From: Kutzneria chonburiensis
GTDB taxonomy: Bacteria > Actinomycetota > Actinomycetes > Mycobacteriales > Pseudonocardiaceae
Length of the DNA: 64,000 nt
Reading direction: 5' to 3'
Assembly: GCF_028622115.1 (NCBI RefSeq)
Contig: NZ_CP097263.1
Coordinates: 5,084,001-5,148,000, forward strand
The position numbers and the translations under genes were made by a program. The notes beneath the pieces are model-generated. The model saw only the letters and a program-made list of their open reading frames with translations, had not been told where the DNA came from and ran no database searches. Below, piece by piece: positions 43,550 through 56,435 of this stretch (position 1 is the first letter of the stretch; the number at the start of each line of letters is the position of its first letter).

Positions 43550-43606
43550 ATGCAGGGAAGGACGCCTTACCTGCGTTGAACGCAGGTAAGGCGTCCTTCC
43601 CTGCAT
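43550..43606. terminator. 57-bp palindrome with 28-bp arms
   Basis: The two 28-nt arms are perfectly complementary around a single central G (43578). The arm begins ATGCAGGGAAGGACGCC. It fills the gap between the FKBP gene and the convergent HAD-type gene and abuts the latter's stop codon; likely a bidirectional terminator, possibly a mobile repeat-derived element. Confidence 0.85.
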
Positions 43607-44136
43607 CAGCTGGCCCACTTGGCCAGTGCGGCGAAGTCCTCGTCGCGGAGGCCGTGGCGCGGATCCACCCAGTGCAGCAGGGCCGGCCCGGCGTGGTGGT
43701 CGGCGACCCAGGCCCGGTCGGCCGGGGTGAGCTCGTCGTCGACCCAGGCGAACGGCCGCCCGGCGGCCCAGTCGACGATGTGCCGGGTCTTCCAGTGGAT
43801 GCCGTCGGGATCGGCGGCGTGCTCGTGCGGCCAGTCCAGCCACGGCAGCTCGGGCAGGTGCAGCGGCGGCCCGATCCAGTCGTTGGCCTCGTCCTTCCAG
43901 GTCGTGGCCCACACCAGGTCGTAGGGCAGGGCCAGCAGCCGGGCCCCGTGGTCGACGTTGAGCCACACCCGCAGCGGCCGCACGAAGGCGGCGGGTCGCT
44001 GCGGATTGGCGGCGATCCACGATCTGGGTTTGGTCCGATACGTGCTGTAACCGAGGGGCCGCCGGTGCGGCTTGGCCATGTACGGGTTCAGCGGCCCGTC
44101 CACGTCCAGCAGCAAGACCGGCCGGCTGGCGCCCAC
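43606..44136 (-). CDS. HAD-like domain protein
   Basis: A 176-residue protein opening with VLLLDVDGPLNPYM, which matches the DxDG nucleophile motif of the HAD phosphatase fold. LVWATTWKDEANDWI provides the Thr of motif II, and FAWVDDELTPADRAW provides the acidic motif. It matches an actinobacterial family annotated only as HAD domain-containing; the substrate is unknown. GTG is the start. It stands between a palindrome at its 3' end and the end of the large hybrid kinase gene upstream on the same strand. Confidence 0.8.
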   Translation of the reverse strand: MGASRPVLLLDVDGPLNPYMAKPHRRPLGYSTYRTKPRSWIAANPQRPAAFVRPLRVWLNVDHGARLLALPYDLVWATTWKDEANDWIGPPLHLPELPWLDWPHEHAADPDGIHWKTRHIVDWAAGRPFAWVDDELTPADRAWVADHHAGPALLHWVDPRHGLRDEDFAALAKWAS

Positions 44137-44167
44137 GCCACGACCCTAGGCACCCCGCCGTCGGGTG

Positions 44168-48285
<4,118 letters not shown>

Positions 48286-48343
48286 CGAATAGCGTGTCGG
48301 TGACAGCTAGCCTGCCACGAGACCAGCCAGGGAGTGCAGGCGA

Positions 48344-50047
48344 GTGAGCAGCCGAGCGCGCCGGGCTAGTCTGAGAACGTCAACCGGCCAGGAGTCTGGA
48401 GGTGGCGCGGTGGTCGACCGACACTCCGCACCCGGGATTTCTGAGCCGACCAGAGCGGGCGCGACGCGATCGGGGTCGACCGGAACGGGGTTGGACGGAA
48501 TACCGCTGAGCAGGCAGGAAACCGTCGGCGTCGCCGTGTGGCAGGCGCTGCTGGACGCTGCCGACGGGGCGGTGCTCGTCCACGACGCCCGGGGCGTGGT
48601 GCGGGTGGTGAGCCGCCGCGCGGCCGAGCTCTTCCCCGAGTTGCGGCCCGGTGTCGAGCTGGCCGGTGTGGCCGGATTCACCGGTTCGGAGCAGGGCGAG
48701 GTCGAGACCACGTGCCAGGGCCTGCCGTGGCGCTGGGTTTCCACCCGATTGGACGCAGACCATGTGGCGTGGCATGGTGATGCGGCCGAGGCCGACGAGC
48801 CCTGGTGTGAAAAGTGCGCGCAGTCACGGTTTCTGGTCAACAGCAGCCGGCTGTTGGGCAGTTCCCTGCGCCGGGACCAGACTTTGCGCAGTATCGTGCA
48901 GCTGGCCGTGCCGACGCTGGCCGACTGCTGTGCCGTTGTGCTGCCGGCCAAGCGGGGCCGGGTCGAGTGGTGGCGGTACACCCGTGGCGGCGACACCGAG
49001 CACGGGCGGATGGGTCAGCACGTGCTCCGGTCCGTGACGGCGCTGAGTGAGGCTTTCTCGGGTTCGACGACCAAACCCATGCCCGGGCACCCCGTGGCCG
49101 GCGCGCGGCTGGACTGGCTGCTCGGCGGCGATTCCGCCGTGCCGGCCAGCGTCGTGGTCGTGCCGCTGCGGCACGAGGACCTCAACGCCGGCGCTTTGGT
49201 GTTGGCCAGCAACGACTCTCGCGGTGCCGAATCCCTTGGGGATCAACTGGACGTCCTCCGCGACTACGCCGGCCGGGCCGCCGCCGCGTTGAGCTCCGCG
49301 CATTCGTTCAGCGAGCAGGCCCGGGCCACCGAGGCGTTGGAGTCCAGCCTGCTGCCCACGCCGCTGCCCGACATGCCCGGCCTCGCCTGGGCCTCGTGCT
49401 ACCGGCCGGCGCAGAGCACCATCCGCGTCGGCGGCGATTTCTACGATGTGTTCCCGGAATCCGACGGCCGGGCCCTGTTCCTGCTCGGCGACGTCTGCGG
49501 CAACGGCGTCGAGGCCGCGACCCTGGCCGGCCGCATCCGGCACACCGTCGAGGCGCTTCGACTCGTCGAGACCGAGCCCACGAAGCTGTTGCACCTGTTG
49601 AACAAGGCCATCCTGACCAGCTCCGACAACCGCTTCGCCACGCTCGTCGTCGGCGCCCTGGAACGCCTCGACTCCGGCGCCGTGCGTTTGCGGCTGGCCT
49701 CCGGCGGCCATCCCTCGCCCCTCGTCCTTCGGGCCTCCGGCGCCGTCGAGGAGATCGCCGTGCCCGGCACCCTCGTCGGCGTGCTGCCCGATCCCCACTT
49801 CGGCGAGGCCGGCGTCACCCTGTCCGCTGGGGACGTCTGCCTGCTCTACAGCGACGGTGTCACCGAGGCCCGTGGCGGCGGCGACGGCCGGGAGCAGTTC
49901 GGCACCCACCGCCTCACCGAGGCCATCGCCGCCGGCGCCGGCCTACCCGCCGCCGACCTCACCCGGCACGTCGAGCACCGCCTCAACGACTGGCTCACCG
50001 GCCGCGACCACGACGACGTAGCCCTCCTTGCCCTGCAAGCCATCTAG
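48344..50047 (+). CDS. PP2C-type SpoIIE/RsbU serine phosphatase with PAS and GAF regions
   Basis: A 567-residue protein. A disordered Ser/Arg-rich N-terminus is followed by a PAS-like sensor (ALLDAADGAVLVHDARGVVR), a GAF-like domain (about 165-320), and a C-terminal PP2C phosphatase with GGDFYDVF, LGDVCGNGVEAA, ASGGHPSPLVL and LLYSDGVTEAR metal-binding motifs. Such phosphatases activate anti-anti-sigma factors and so control alternative sigma factors. GTG 48344 is the first start; a GTG near 48410 could be used. It is divergent from the HAMP hybrid kinase, suggesting a shared stress pathway. A nested inverted repeat follows the stop. Confidence 0.9.
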   Translation: MSSRARRASLRTSTGQESGGGAVVDRHSAPGISEPTRAGATRSGSTGTGLDGIPLSRQETVGVAVWQALLDAADGAVLVHDARGVVRVVSRRAAELFPELRPGVELAGVAGFTGSEQGEVETTCQGLPWRWVSTRLDADHVAWHGDAAEADEPWCEKCAQSRFLVNSSRLLGSSLRRDQTLRSIVQLAVPTLADCCAVVLPAKRGRVEWWRYTRGGDTEHGRMGQHVLRSVTALSEAFSGSTTKPMPGHPVAGARLDWLLGGDSAVPASVVVVPLRHEDLNAGALVLASNDSRGAESLGDQLDVLRDYAGRAAAALSSAHSFSEQARATEALESSLLPTPLPDMPGLAWASCYRPAQSTIRVGGDFYDVFPESDGRALFLLGDVCGNGVEAATLAGRIRHTVEALRLVETEPTKLLHLLNKAILTSSDNRFATLVVGALERLDSGAVRLRLASGGHPSPLVLRASGAVEEIAVPGTLVGVLPDPHFGEAGVTLSAGDVCLLYSDGVTEARGGGDGREQFGTHRLTEAIAAGAGLPAADLTRHVEHRLNDWLTGRDHDDVALLALQAI

Positions 50048-50049
50048 CC

Positions 50050-50130
50050 CCCGCGAGTCCCGTTCACAGTCACACCGAACTGCTGAATCCGTTTCACGCA
50101 TTCGGTGTGACGCTGGGCGGGACTCGCGGG
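50050..50130. terminator. Nested inverted repeat at a convergent junction
   Basis: Outer arms CCCGCGAGTCCCG / CGGGACTCGCGGG (13 bp) and inner arms TCACACCGAA / TTCGGTGTGA (10 bp) are both perfect. It fills the gap between the phosphatase gene and the convergent carboxypeptidase gene; probably a bidirectional terminator. Confidence 0.75.
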
Positions 50131-50131
50131 G

Positions 50132-51376
50132 TCAGCCGATGCGGCGGCGGCGCATGCCGACGTAGACGACTCCTCCGATGACCAACAGCAGGGCCGCTAC
50201 CGCAACAGCCGTGGCGAAGGAGAAGCCGGAGTCCTCGGACTTGCCGGAGGCGAGGACGTGCTGGGACTCGCCGGGCGGGACGGCGGTGGTGACGGCGGGC
50301 CGGGCGGTGGGGTCGGCGTCGACGAGCTGGCCGACGGGCTGGGCGCCGGAGGACTTGAGGGTGAAGCCGTAGTCCATCATCGGCGCGGACTGGCTGTACA
50401 TCTGCGTCACGGGGCTCATGGTGCCGCGCATGCCGACGAACACGATGCGGGATCCGTTGCGCTGCGCGGCATTGATGTAGGTGTGCAAGGCATCGTCGGT
50501 GTAGCCGGTCTTGCCGCCGAGGTCGCCGTCGTAGTTGTAGAGCAGCGGATTGTCGTTGCCGACGACGAAGCCGGGCTTGTCGCCCCAACCGGGGAACGGG
50601 ATCTGCTGGGTGGCCACGGCGTCGGCGAAACGCTTGTCCTGCATGGCCAAGCGGAACAACACGGCCAGGTCGTAGGCCGACGACACCATGCCGGGCCCGT
50701 CGAGCCCGGCGGGAGTGGCGGTGCGGGTGTCCAACGCGCCGACGCTGTGGGCCAACGCGTTCATCTTGGCCACGGTCTTGTCGACGCCACCCAACTGGGT
50801 GGCGAAGGCGAAGGCGCAGTCGTTGCCGGAATGCATGAGCAGCGCGTGGAAGATCTGGTCGTTGGTGTACTTGCCGTCGGGCCCGATGCCGACGCGGGTG
50901 CCGTCCTGGTTGGCGTCGTCCCAGGTGCCGGTGACGGCGGTGTCCATCTTCAGCTCACGCAGGACGACGAGAGCCAGCAAGACCTTGATCAACGAGGCCG
51001 GGCGCTGCCGGGCGTGCGGGTCGCGAGCGGCCAGCACCTGGCCGGTGTCGAGGTCGGCCAGCACCCACGACTCGAACTGGTTGTTCGGCGGGGCAGCGGC
51101 GCCGGGCGGGATCACGGGGCCGCACTCGGCCATCCGCGAGCCGCCGACGGGCTGGGCCGGCACGGGCAGCGGCGCGGGCGGCTGCTGACCGGGCGCCGGT
51201 TTTTCGGACGAGTCGACGGGCGGCGGCGGCGCGGTGCGGAAGTCACAACCGGCCGGGTCGGCGGCCGCTGTGGGTGCCGCAATCGTGCAGATCAGCACGA
51301 ACAGGGCAACCAGCAGGCGCAGCAGTCGTCGGGGCACACGGCAGCGTAGCCGGAAATCCGGTCGCGTCGGTGTCAA
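50132..51376 (-). CDS. D-alanyl-D-alanine carboxypeptidase (S11)
   Basis: A 414-residue DacA-like low-molecular-weight penicillin-binding protein. It has an N-terminal signal segment, a Pro-rich linker (about 45-75), and the catalytic domain with SLIK (Ser-x-x-Lys), HSGNDCAF (Ser-Gly-Asn) and GGKTGYTD (Lys-Thr-Gly), all intact. A C-terminal helix AVAVAALLLVIGGVVYVG with an Arg-rich end anchors it in the membrane. It removes the terminal D-Ala from peptidoglycan pentapeptides. TTG 51376 overlaps the hydantoinase stop; GTG 51337 is a plausible alternative start directly before the signal helix. Confidence 0.9.
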   Translation of the reverse strand: MTPTRPDFRLRCRVPRRLLRLLVALFVLICTIAAPTAAADPAGCDFRTAPPPPVDSSEKPAPGQQPPAPLPVPAQPVGGSRMAECGPVIPPGAAAPPNNQFESWVLADLDTGQVLAARDPHARQRPASLIKVLLALVVLRELKMDTAVTGTWDDANQDGTRVGIGPDGKYTNDQIFHALLMHSGNDCAFAFATQLGGVDKTVAKMNALAHSVGALDTRTATPAGLDGPGMVSSAYDLAVLFRLAMQDKRFADAVATQQIPFPGWGDKPGFVVGNDNPLLYNYDGDLGGKTGYTDDALHTYINAAQRNGSRIVFVGMRGTMSPVTQMYSQSAPMMDYGFTLKSSGAQPVGQLVDADPTARPAVTTAVPPGESQHVLASGKSEDSGFSFATAVAVAALLLVIGGVVYVGMRRRRIG

Positions 51377-52836
51377 CTCCGCTCGTACGTACGCCGCCAG
51401 CCGACGCGCGGCGGACCCTCGGCACGGGCCCGCAGCAACACCGTCGGCTCGGTGACGTACGGGACGGTCGACTCCTCGAAATCGGTCACCGCAACCGTGA
51501 CCGGATCGGCCCCGGCGTGCACGGCCGCGGCGCGGGCCTGCTCCCTGGTCCGGTGCCGGATGTCGTCGCCGTGCGCGCTGTTGGCGCTGAACATCCGCAC
51601 CGCCTCACCGCTGATCGGCGCGACGGCCACGCCGACCGCCGCGGCGGCGTCGGCCCGCGGCGGGCAGCACACCAACGTCGTCCCCGGCAACGGCCCCGGC
51701 AGCGTGTCGACAAGCTTCTCCGCGCCCGGCCCGATCACCAGCAGCGGCAGGTCACGGGGCGAGCTCTTGGCCCGGTCGACCGCCGCCGCCAGCTGCGGCA
51801 GCCCACAGCCGGAACCACCGATCGGCGGCGTCGTCGGCACGAGCGCCACGGTCCGCAACCCGGTCTGCACGCCGGCGATCGCCGTGGGCCCAGCGGCGAG
51901 CTGCGCCGAGCCGGCGGTCACGGAGCACACGGCCGTCGGCTCGCCGTCAACGTCGGTGAAGGCGACGAGCGCCTCCGGCTCACCAGCCAGCAACGCCGCC
52001 CCGCGCGCACCAAGCGCCGCCGCAGCACCGTGCATGAGCAGCGGCCGGGTCAGGGCGTAGTCCACGGTCATGATGGAGCCGTCGTTACGGGCGAGGAACG
52101 GCTCCGCGTGCGACAGCCCCACGTCGACCAGCGACCGACGCAGCCGGTGCGCCGCGCCCCAGGCCCGACGGATCAGCGCCGCCTGCAACACGGTGGCGTT
52201 CTCCCGCTCCAACAGGCCGGAGCCGCCCATCTCGTGCGACAGCAGGATGGGCACGGAGTCGCCGAGCTCAGCCCGCAGCAACCCGGCCGCGGCCAGCTCG
52301 TGCCCCGGGGCCACGGCGGCGAACACGCTGCTCACCGCGACCGCGTTGACCCGGCCGGAGATCTGCCGCGCGAACGCCACCAGCGCGGCGGTGTCCAGCG
52401 GCTCGAAGTCGGTGCCGTCCAGCCGCGCCCCGCCGGCCACGCACGCCTCGGCGATGGACACCGAGGACCGCAGCTCGGCCGGCCACCCGGCCAGCGGCGG
52501 CAGCGATGTCGTCGCCGCGCCCAGCCGCACCACGGCCACCGGCCCCAGCTGTCCCGGCCACCGCCGCCAGCCGTCCGACGCCCCGGGCAGCCCGGCCAGG
52601 CCGTCGATCTCGCTGACGCCGATCATCACCTGCTGGATGTGCGCGAGGTCGACGCCGCGCGGCCCGGCCTGGGCCATCAGTTCCTCGACGACCACCGGCA
52701 TCACGGTCGAGGCGGCGGCGGTCGTCAGCGGGCGTTCGATCGAGGCCAGCACGGTGCCGTCGCTCTCCACGAGGGCGGCGGCGAACCGGTCACGCTGCAT
52801 CGACAGGCCGAGACGGCAGCTCCGGTCGGGGTTCAT
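51373..52836 (-). CDS. Hydantoinase/oxoprolinase N-terminal family protein
   Basis: A 487-residue protein of the HyuA-like ASKHA fold: RLGLSMQRDRFAAALVESDG at the N-terminus, IGVSEIDGLAGLPG, LLSHEMGGSGLLERENATVL, and a central MTVDYALTRPLLMHGAAAA segment. ATP-dependent hydantoinases and oxoprolinases open five-membered lactams or imides. It is shorter than full HyuA (about 700 residues), as in the group always paired with DUF917 proteins. The ATG overlaps the upstream DUF917 stop (ATGA), indicating coupled synthesis. A substrate such as a hydantoin or thiohydantoin is inferred from the pairing. Confidence 0.8.
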   Translation of the reverse strand: MNPDRSCRLGLSMQRDRFAAALVESDGTVLASIERPLTTAAASTVMPVVVEELMAQAGPRGVDLAHIQQVMIGVSEIDGLAGLPGASDGWRRWPGQLGPVAVVRLGAATTSLPPLAGWPAELRSSVSIAEACVAGGARLDGTDFEPLDTAALVAFARQISGRVNAVAVSSVFAAVAPGHELAAAGLLRAELGDSVPILLSHEMGGSGLLERENATVLQAALIRRAWGAAHRLRRSLVDVGLSHAEPFLARNDGSIMTVDYALTRPLLMHGAAAALGARGAALLAGEPEALVAFTDVDGEPTAVCSVTAGSAQLAAGPTAIAGVQTGLRTVALVPTTPPIGGSGCGLPQLAAAVDRAKSSPRDLPLLVIGPGAEKLVDTLPGPLPGTTLVCCPPRADAAAAVGVAVAPISGEAVRMFSANSAHGDDIRHRTREQARAAAVHAGADPVTVAVTDFEESTVPYVTEPTVLLRARAEGPPRVGWRRTYERS

Positions 52837-53888
52837 GACGCGACCACCGGCCGGTACGGCAGGTCGAGGCCGAACGCCGCCGGCCCGACCAGGTCCAGCC
52901 CGGCCGGCGTGCGCCACACGTCCGGGCACGGCAGCGCGAACGCCACCACGCGCTGCCCGTATCGCAACTCCTCGGCGCCGAGCGCTTCGCCGGTGTACGT
53001 GTCGAACACCGTGATGATGTCCGGCACCGTGGCGAGCACCTGGCCGTCCTCGATCACGGCGAGGTACTCGTGCCCCACTTCCAGCCGCAGCGTGCGGCCC
53101 TCGTCCGCACCGGTGCCCTCGATCGTCGCCGGTGTGTGCCGCCCCGGCTCCGGCAGCGCCGCGGTGACGCGCCCCTCGGCGATGAGCACGCCGTCGAACT
53201 CGGCCACGATCGCCCGCGCGGCGTCCGGCACCGACGCCGCCGCGCCGATCAACTCGCCGATGCGCAGCGCCTTGCTGACCGAGCCGGTGATGACGGCGTC
53301 GGCCACCTGGTCGACCGTCATCACGTACTCGCTGCTGACGCCGCGGTCGCCGAAGCCGACGACCACCGACCGGGCCATCCGCTCGGCCCAGCCGTCGCCG
53401 GCGTGCACGGCGACGACCCGGTCGTGCTCGTCGGCCAGGACAACGGGGTCCGGGGTGACGCCGGCCAGGTGCATGGCCACCCGCGACATGCCGGGAAAGG
53501 CGCGTCCCATGCCGTCCGCGTCCAGCATCGGCAGCCCGGCGTGGGCGGCAAGCGCCACCGACGCGGCCCCGTGGAAGCCGCCGATCTCGTTGCACAGCAT
53601 GGCCACCACCGGCTGGCCGAAGTGCCGCTCCACGTGCCCGCGGATCGTCGCGGCCTCGCGGCAGGTGCCGATCCGCTCGGCCCCGATGGCCGGCGCGCCG
53701 AGGAACGTGCACGGCATGACCAGGCCGTTCGCCGGCAGCTCGGTCGCCGGCACGACCTGAACCGGGCCGTTCAGTTCGACGGCGTGGACGGCCAGCGGCA
53801 GCGCGTAGCGGGCCTGTCCCCCGCCTCCGCCGCCGAGCACGTCGCAGCCCCGCGCGAAGTCGCGCAGACGTCCCCCGGCCAGGTGCAT
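52833..53888 (-). CDS. DUF917 family protein (S-methyl thiohydantoin desulfurase-like)
   Basis: A 351-residue protein with DUF917 signatures: GCDVLGGGGGGQARYAL near the N-terminus, MLCNEIGGFHGAASVALAA, LPMLDADGMGRAFPGM, and GRTLRLEVGHEYLAVIEDG late in the sequence. The family has been linked with S-methyl thiohydantoin desulfurase activity and commonly accompanies hydantoinase-like proteins, as here, where the downstream gene overlaps by 4 bases. The two products are likely subunits or successive steps. No transporter or regulator is adjacent. Confidence 0.85.
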   Translation of the reverse strand: MHLAGGRLRDFARGCDVLGGGGGGQARYALPLAVHAVELNGPVQVVPATELPANGLVMPCTFLGAPAIGAERIGTCREAATIRGHVERHFGQPVVAMLCNEIGGFHGAASVALAAHAGLPMLDADGMGRAFPGMSRVAMHLAGVTPDPVVLADEHDRVVAVHAGDGWAERMARSVVVGFGDRGVSSEYVMTVDQVADAVITGSVSKALRIGELIGAAASVPDAARAIVAEFDGVLIAEGRVTAALPEPGRHTPATIEGTGADEGRTLRLEVGHEYLAVIEDGQVLATVPDIITVFDTYTGEALGAEELRYGQRVVAFALPCPDVWRTPAGLDLVGPAAFGLDLPYRPVVAS

Positions 53889-53925
53889 GCCGCGATCGTA
53901 ATCACCTGGCGACAGCGCGCCAGTG

Positions 53926-54969
53926 TCAGGCGGCCGAACGGGTTGCGGCGGGGCGGCGGCGCAGGGTGGTCTCGCTGATCTCCCGCGGCGTGTAGAAGGA
54001 GTCCTCGGGGTTGATCGCGGTGCCTGGCGCGACCACGGCGTCGATCCGGTCCAAGGTCTCGTCGTCGAGCACGACGTCCGCGCCGGCGAGCAGGTCGTCC
54101 AGCTGCTCCCGGGTGCGCGGGCCGATGATCGCCGAGGTGACGCCGGGGTGCGCGATGGAGAACGCCATCGCCAGGTGGGTCAACGAGATGCCGGCGTCGG
54201 CCGCGATCTTGGCCAGCTCCTCCACCGCCGCCGCCTTGCGCACGTTCGCCGGCGCCGCCGGGTCGTACATCGCCGGCATGATCGCGGCCCGGCCGGTGCT
54301 CATGTCGACGCCGTTGCGGTACTTGCCGGTCAGCCAGCCCATGGCCAGCGGGCTCCACACCAGCACGCCCATGCCGTAGCGCTGGGCCGTCGGCAACACC
54401 GCCGACTCGATGGTGCGGTTGAGAATCGAGTACGGCGGCTGCTCGGTGCGCAGCCGCTCGAAGCCGCGCCGCTGCGAGACCCACTGCGCCTCGACGATCT
54501 GCTCGGCCGGGAAGGTCGACGAGCCGAAGGCCCGGATCTTGCCGGCCCGCACCAGGTCGGTCAGCGCGGACAGCGACTCCTCGATGTCGGTGTCCGGGTC
54601 CGGCCGGTGCATCTGGTAGAGGTCGATGTGGTCGGTGTCCAGGCGCCGCAGGCTGTCCTCGACGGCCCGCACCATCCAGCGGCGCGAGTTGCCCTGCCGG
54701 TTGACGTCCTCGCCCATCGGGCCGTGGAACTTGGTGGCCAGCACGACGTCCTCGCGTCGGCCCTTGATCGCCTGGCCGACGATCCGCTCCGACTCGCCGT
54801 CCGAGTACCGGTCGGCGGTGTCGACGAAGTTCAGACCCGCGTCCAGCGCGGCGTTGATGATCCGTGAGGCCTCCTCACGATCGGTGTTGGCCCAGGTGCC
54901 GAAGTTCATGGCGCCGAAGCAGTACGGGCTGACCTTGATCCCGGTCCCGCCCAATACCCGCATCTGCAT
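53926..54969 (-). CDS. Aldo/keto reductase
   Basis: A 347-residue NADPH-dependent reductase of the AKR superfamily (TIM barrel). Catalytic tetrad residues are visible: Asp and Tyr in FVDTADRYSDGESE, Lys in VVLATKFHG and His in LYQMHRPDPD. The C-terminal SAIIGPRTREQLDDLL motif contributes to cofactor binding. Sequence is closest in style to the AKR11/AKR12-type bacterial enzymes. It is divergent from a TetR gene; GTTGCA-type half-sites lie between, so it is probably the regulator's target. The physiological substrate is unknown. Confidence 0.92.
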   Translation of the reverse strand: MQMRVLGGTGIKVSPYCFGAMNFGTWANTDREEASRIINAALDAGLNFVDTADRYSDGESERIVGQAIKGRREDVVLATKFHGPMGEDVNRQGNSRRWMVRAVEDSLRRLDTDHIDLYQMHRPDPDTDIEESLSALTDLVRAGKIRAFGSSTFPAEQIVEAQWVSQRRGFERLRTEQPPYSILNRTIESAVLPTAQRYGMGVLVWSPLAMGWLTGKYRNGVDMSTGRAAIMPAMYDPAAPANVRKAAAVEELAKIAADAGISLTHLAMAFSIAHPGVTSAIIGPRTREQLDDLLAGADVVLDDETLDRIDAVVAPGTAINPEDSFYTPREISETTLRRRPAATRSAA

Positions 54970-54994
54970 CTCTCACGTCCCCTTTGCGGCTTGA

Positions 54995-55034
54995 GTTGCA
55001 ACACCAATGTAGCGAGTTTTCCCAAAGGTGCAAC
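54995..55034. promoter_or_regulatory. Candidate TetR operator (imperfect inverted repeat)
   Basis: GTTGCAACACC (54995-55005) and GGTGCAAC (55027-55034) are related inverted half-sites in the gap between the divergent reductase and TetR genes. The match is partial, so the exact site is uncertain. Confidence 0.35.
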
Positions 55035-55060
55035 CCCATGTCGCCGCCTACCATGGTCAC

Positions 55061-55615
55061 GTGACCCGACCGCTGCGCGCCGACTCCGAACGGACGATGC
55101 GCGCCATCCTCGACGCCGCCAACGAGGTGCTGTCCACCAACCCGTCGGCCACGCTCCAGCAGATCGCCGACGCCGCCGGCGTCGCCCGCACCACCGTGCA
55201 CCGGCGCTTCGCCAGCCGCGAGGCGCTGATCGACGCGCTGGCCCAGGACATGTTGGAGCAGACCGAGGCCGTGCTCGACGACGCCCGTACCGACACCGCG
55301 CCGCCACTGGTCGCGCTGCACGAGCTCAGCGCCGGCTACATCCGGGTCAAGAGCCGCTGGCGGCTGTCCGAGGCCCGGCCGTCGGACTCCCACGAGTGCA
55401 TCATCGAGCGCATCAAGGCCAAGAACCGCGCCCTGTTCCAGCGGCTGGCCGACTCCGGCACCATCGCCCCCGACGCCGACCTCGACTGGGCGATCCAGGT
55501 CTACTTCGCCCTGCTGCACGAGGCGATCGAACGCCGCGCCGACACCGGCAACGACCCCGACACCCTGGCCGCCCTGGTCACGTCCACCCTGGTCGGCGGC
55601 CTTCGCGGGCTGTGA
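55061..55615 (+). CDS. TetR family transcriptional regulator
   Basis: A 184-residue regulator with the HTH at about residues 10-55: MRAILDAANEVLSTNP, ATLQQIADAAGVARTTVHRR and FASREALIDALAQD. The C-terminal helical domain is about 125 residues. GTG 55061 gives the compact VTRPLRADSERT lead; an upstream in-frame GTG at 55028 would overlap the operator-like half-site. It likely represses the divergent aldo/keto reductase gene. A hairpin terminator follows the stop. Confidence 0.88.
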   Translation: MTRPLRADSERTMRAILDAANEVLSTNPSATLQQIADAAGVARTTVHRRFASREALIDALAQDMLEQTEAVLDDARTDTAPPLVALHELSAGYIRVKSRWRLSEARPSDSHECIIERIKAKNRALFQRLADSGTIAPDADLDWAIQVYFALLHEAIERRADTGNDPDTLAALVTSTLVGGLRGL

Positions 55616-55629
55616 CACCAATGCCAAAA

Positions 55630-55657
55630 TCGCGGCCCTGGCTGACCAGGGCCGCGA
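55630..55657. terminator. Stem-loop terminator
   Basis: CGCGGCCCTGG / CCAGGGCCGCG, a perfect 11-bp stem (12 with the flanking T-A pair) and a 4-nt loop, between the convergent TetR and small secreted protein genes. Confidence 0.8.
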
Positions 55658-55676
55658 CTCGGATTCAATTCAACAA

Positions 55677-55997
55677 TCAGCAACCCAGGTAAACCCACGC
55701 GACCGTGTTGCCGTAGTGGTCACCGCCACGCCCGGACGCGGTGCGAATGTGCCGCCATCCGGAGACGCATTCGTAGGCCCAGACCTGGTCGGAGCCGCTG
55801 ATGTGACCGACGACGTAGGTGTCGCCGACAGGCGCCGCATACATCGTGTAGTCCACATTGGGCGACGCGCCGACCGATGCGAAGTTCTGCGCCGCGGGCG
55901 TTGACGGGCCAGCGTCGGCCGTCGAGGCCGTCAGTGCCGCGGTTGCCGCCACCAACGCCACGCCGCCCAGTGCGACGCCACACTTTCGAAGATCCAC
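55677..55997 (-). CDS. Small secreted protein of unknown function
   Basis: A 106-residue precursor with a signal peptide (CGVALGGVALVAATAALTAS, cleavage near ADAG) and a mature part of about 75 residues. The mature part has beta-strand character, ends in AWVYLGC, and contains a second Cys in WAYECVSGW that could form one disulfide. The size and strand pattern could suit an SH3-like or lectin-like fold, but I do not recognise the family. It is preceded by a purine-rich GGGGGAA leader and ends just after a terminator. Confidence 0.65.
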   Translation of the reverse strand: MDLRKCGVALGGVALVAATAALTASTADAGPSTPAAQNFASVGASPNVDYTMYAAPVGDTYVVGHISGSDQVWAYECVSGWRHIRTASGRGGDHYGNTVAWVYLGC

Positions 55998-56096
55998 AAT
56001 TTCCCCCTGTGAGATGAACCGTCGAACCTCGAATTGATCGTGGCATCGCCCCGACCGGATTCACCAGTTCACGAGTACGACCACGGGCGGCCATAT

Positions 56097-56435
56097 ATGG
56101 CCGATCCGATCGGCCCAGTCGCGGTGCATCCAGGCGCGCCGGTCGCGGTGGCCGCCTTGTCGGCCGGGCTGCTGGCGTCCGGGTTCGGGCTCGGTGTCCA
56201 GGGCGTGTGCATCGGCATGGTGTTCGCCCGCACCGTGCCCCGCGAACTCCAATCCCGGACCCGAGGGGTGTACCAGACCGTCAGCTTCGGCATGCGCCCG
56301 ATCGGCGCGCTCGCCGGCGGCTTCGGGGCCGCGGCGATCGGCGAGCGCCCGGTGCTGCTGGGCGCGGCCGTGCTCGGCGGCCTGGCCTCCCTCTGGCTCC
56401 TCCGGTCCTCGCTGCTGCGCGCTAACCCTGGGTGA
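56097..56435 (+). pseudogene. C-terminal remnant of an MFS transporter
   Basis: The 112-codon frame encodes only the last three or four helices of an MFS exporter. Recognisable pieces are QGVCIGMVFARTVPRELQSR, VYQTVSFGMRPIGALAGGFG and the final helix PVLLGAAVLGGLASLWLLRS. The first about 300 residues and any upstream promoter are missing; the sequence before about 56100 is unrelated. It overlaps the convergent CBS gene by 14 bases. It is probably a decayed gene with no transport function. Confidence 0.65.

Noticed and set aside
51274-53760. An 828-codon plus-strand frame over the hydantoinase and DUF917 genes
   Set aside because: The translation is Arg/Gly/Pro-rich and without motifs; the opposite strand has recognised families and a stop/start overlap.
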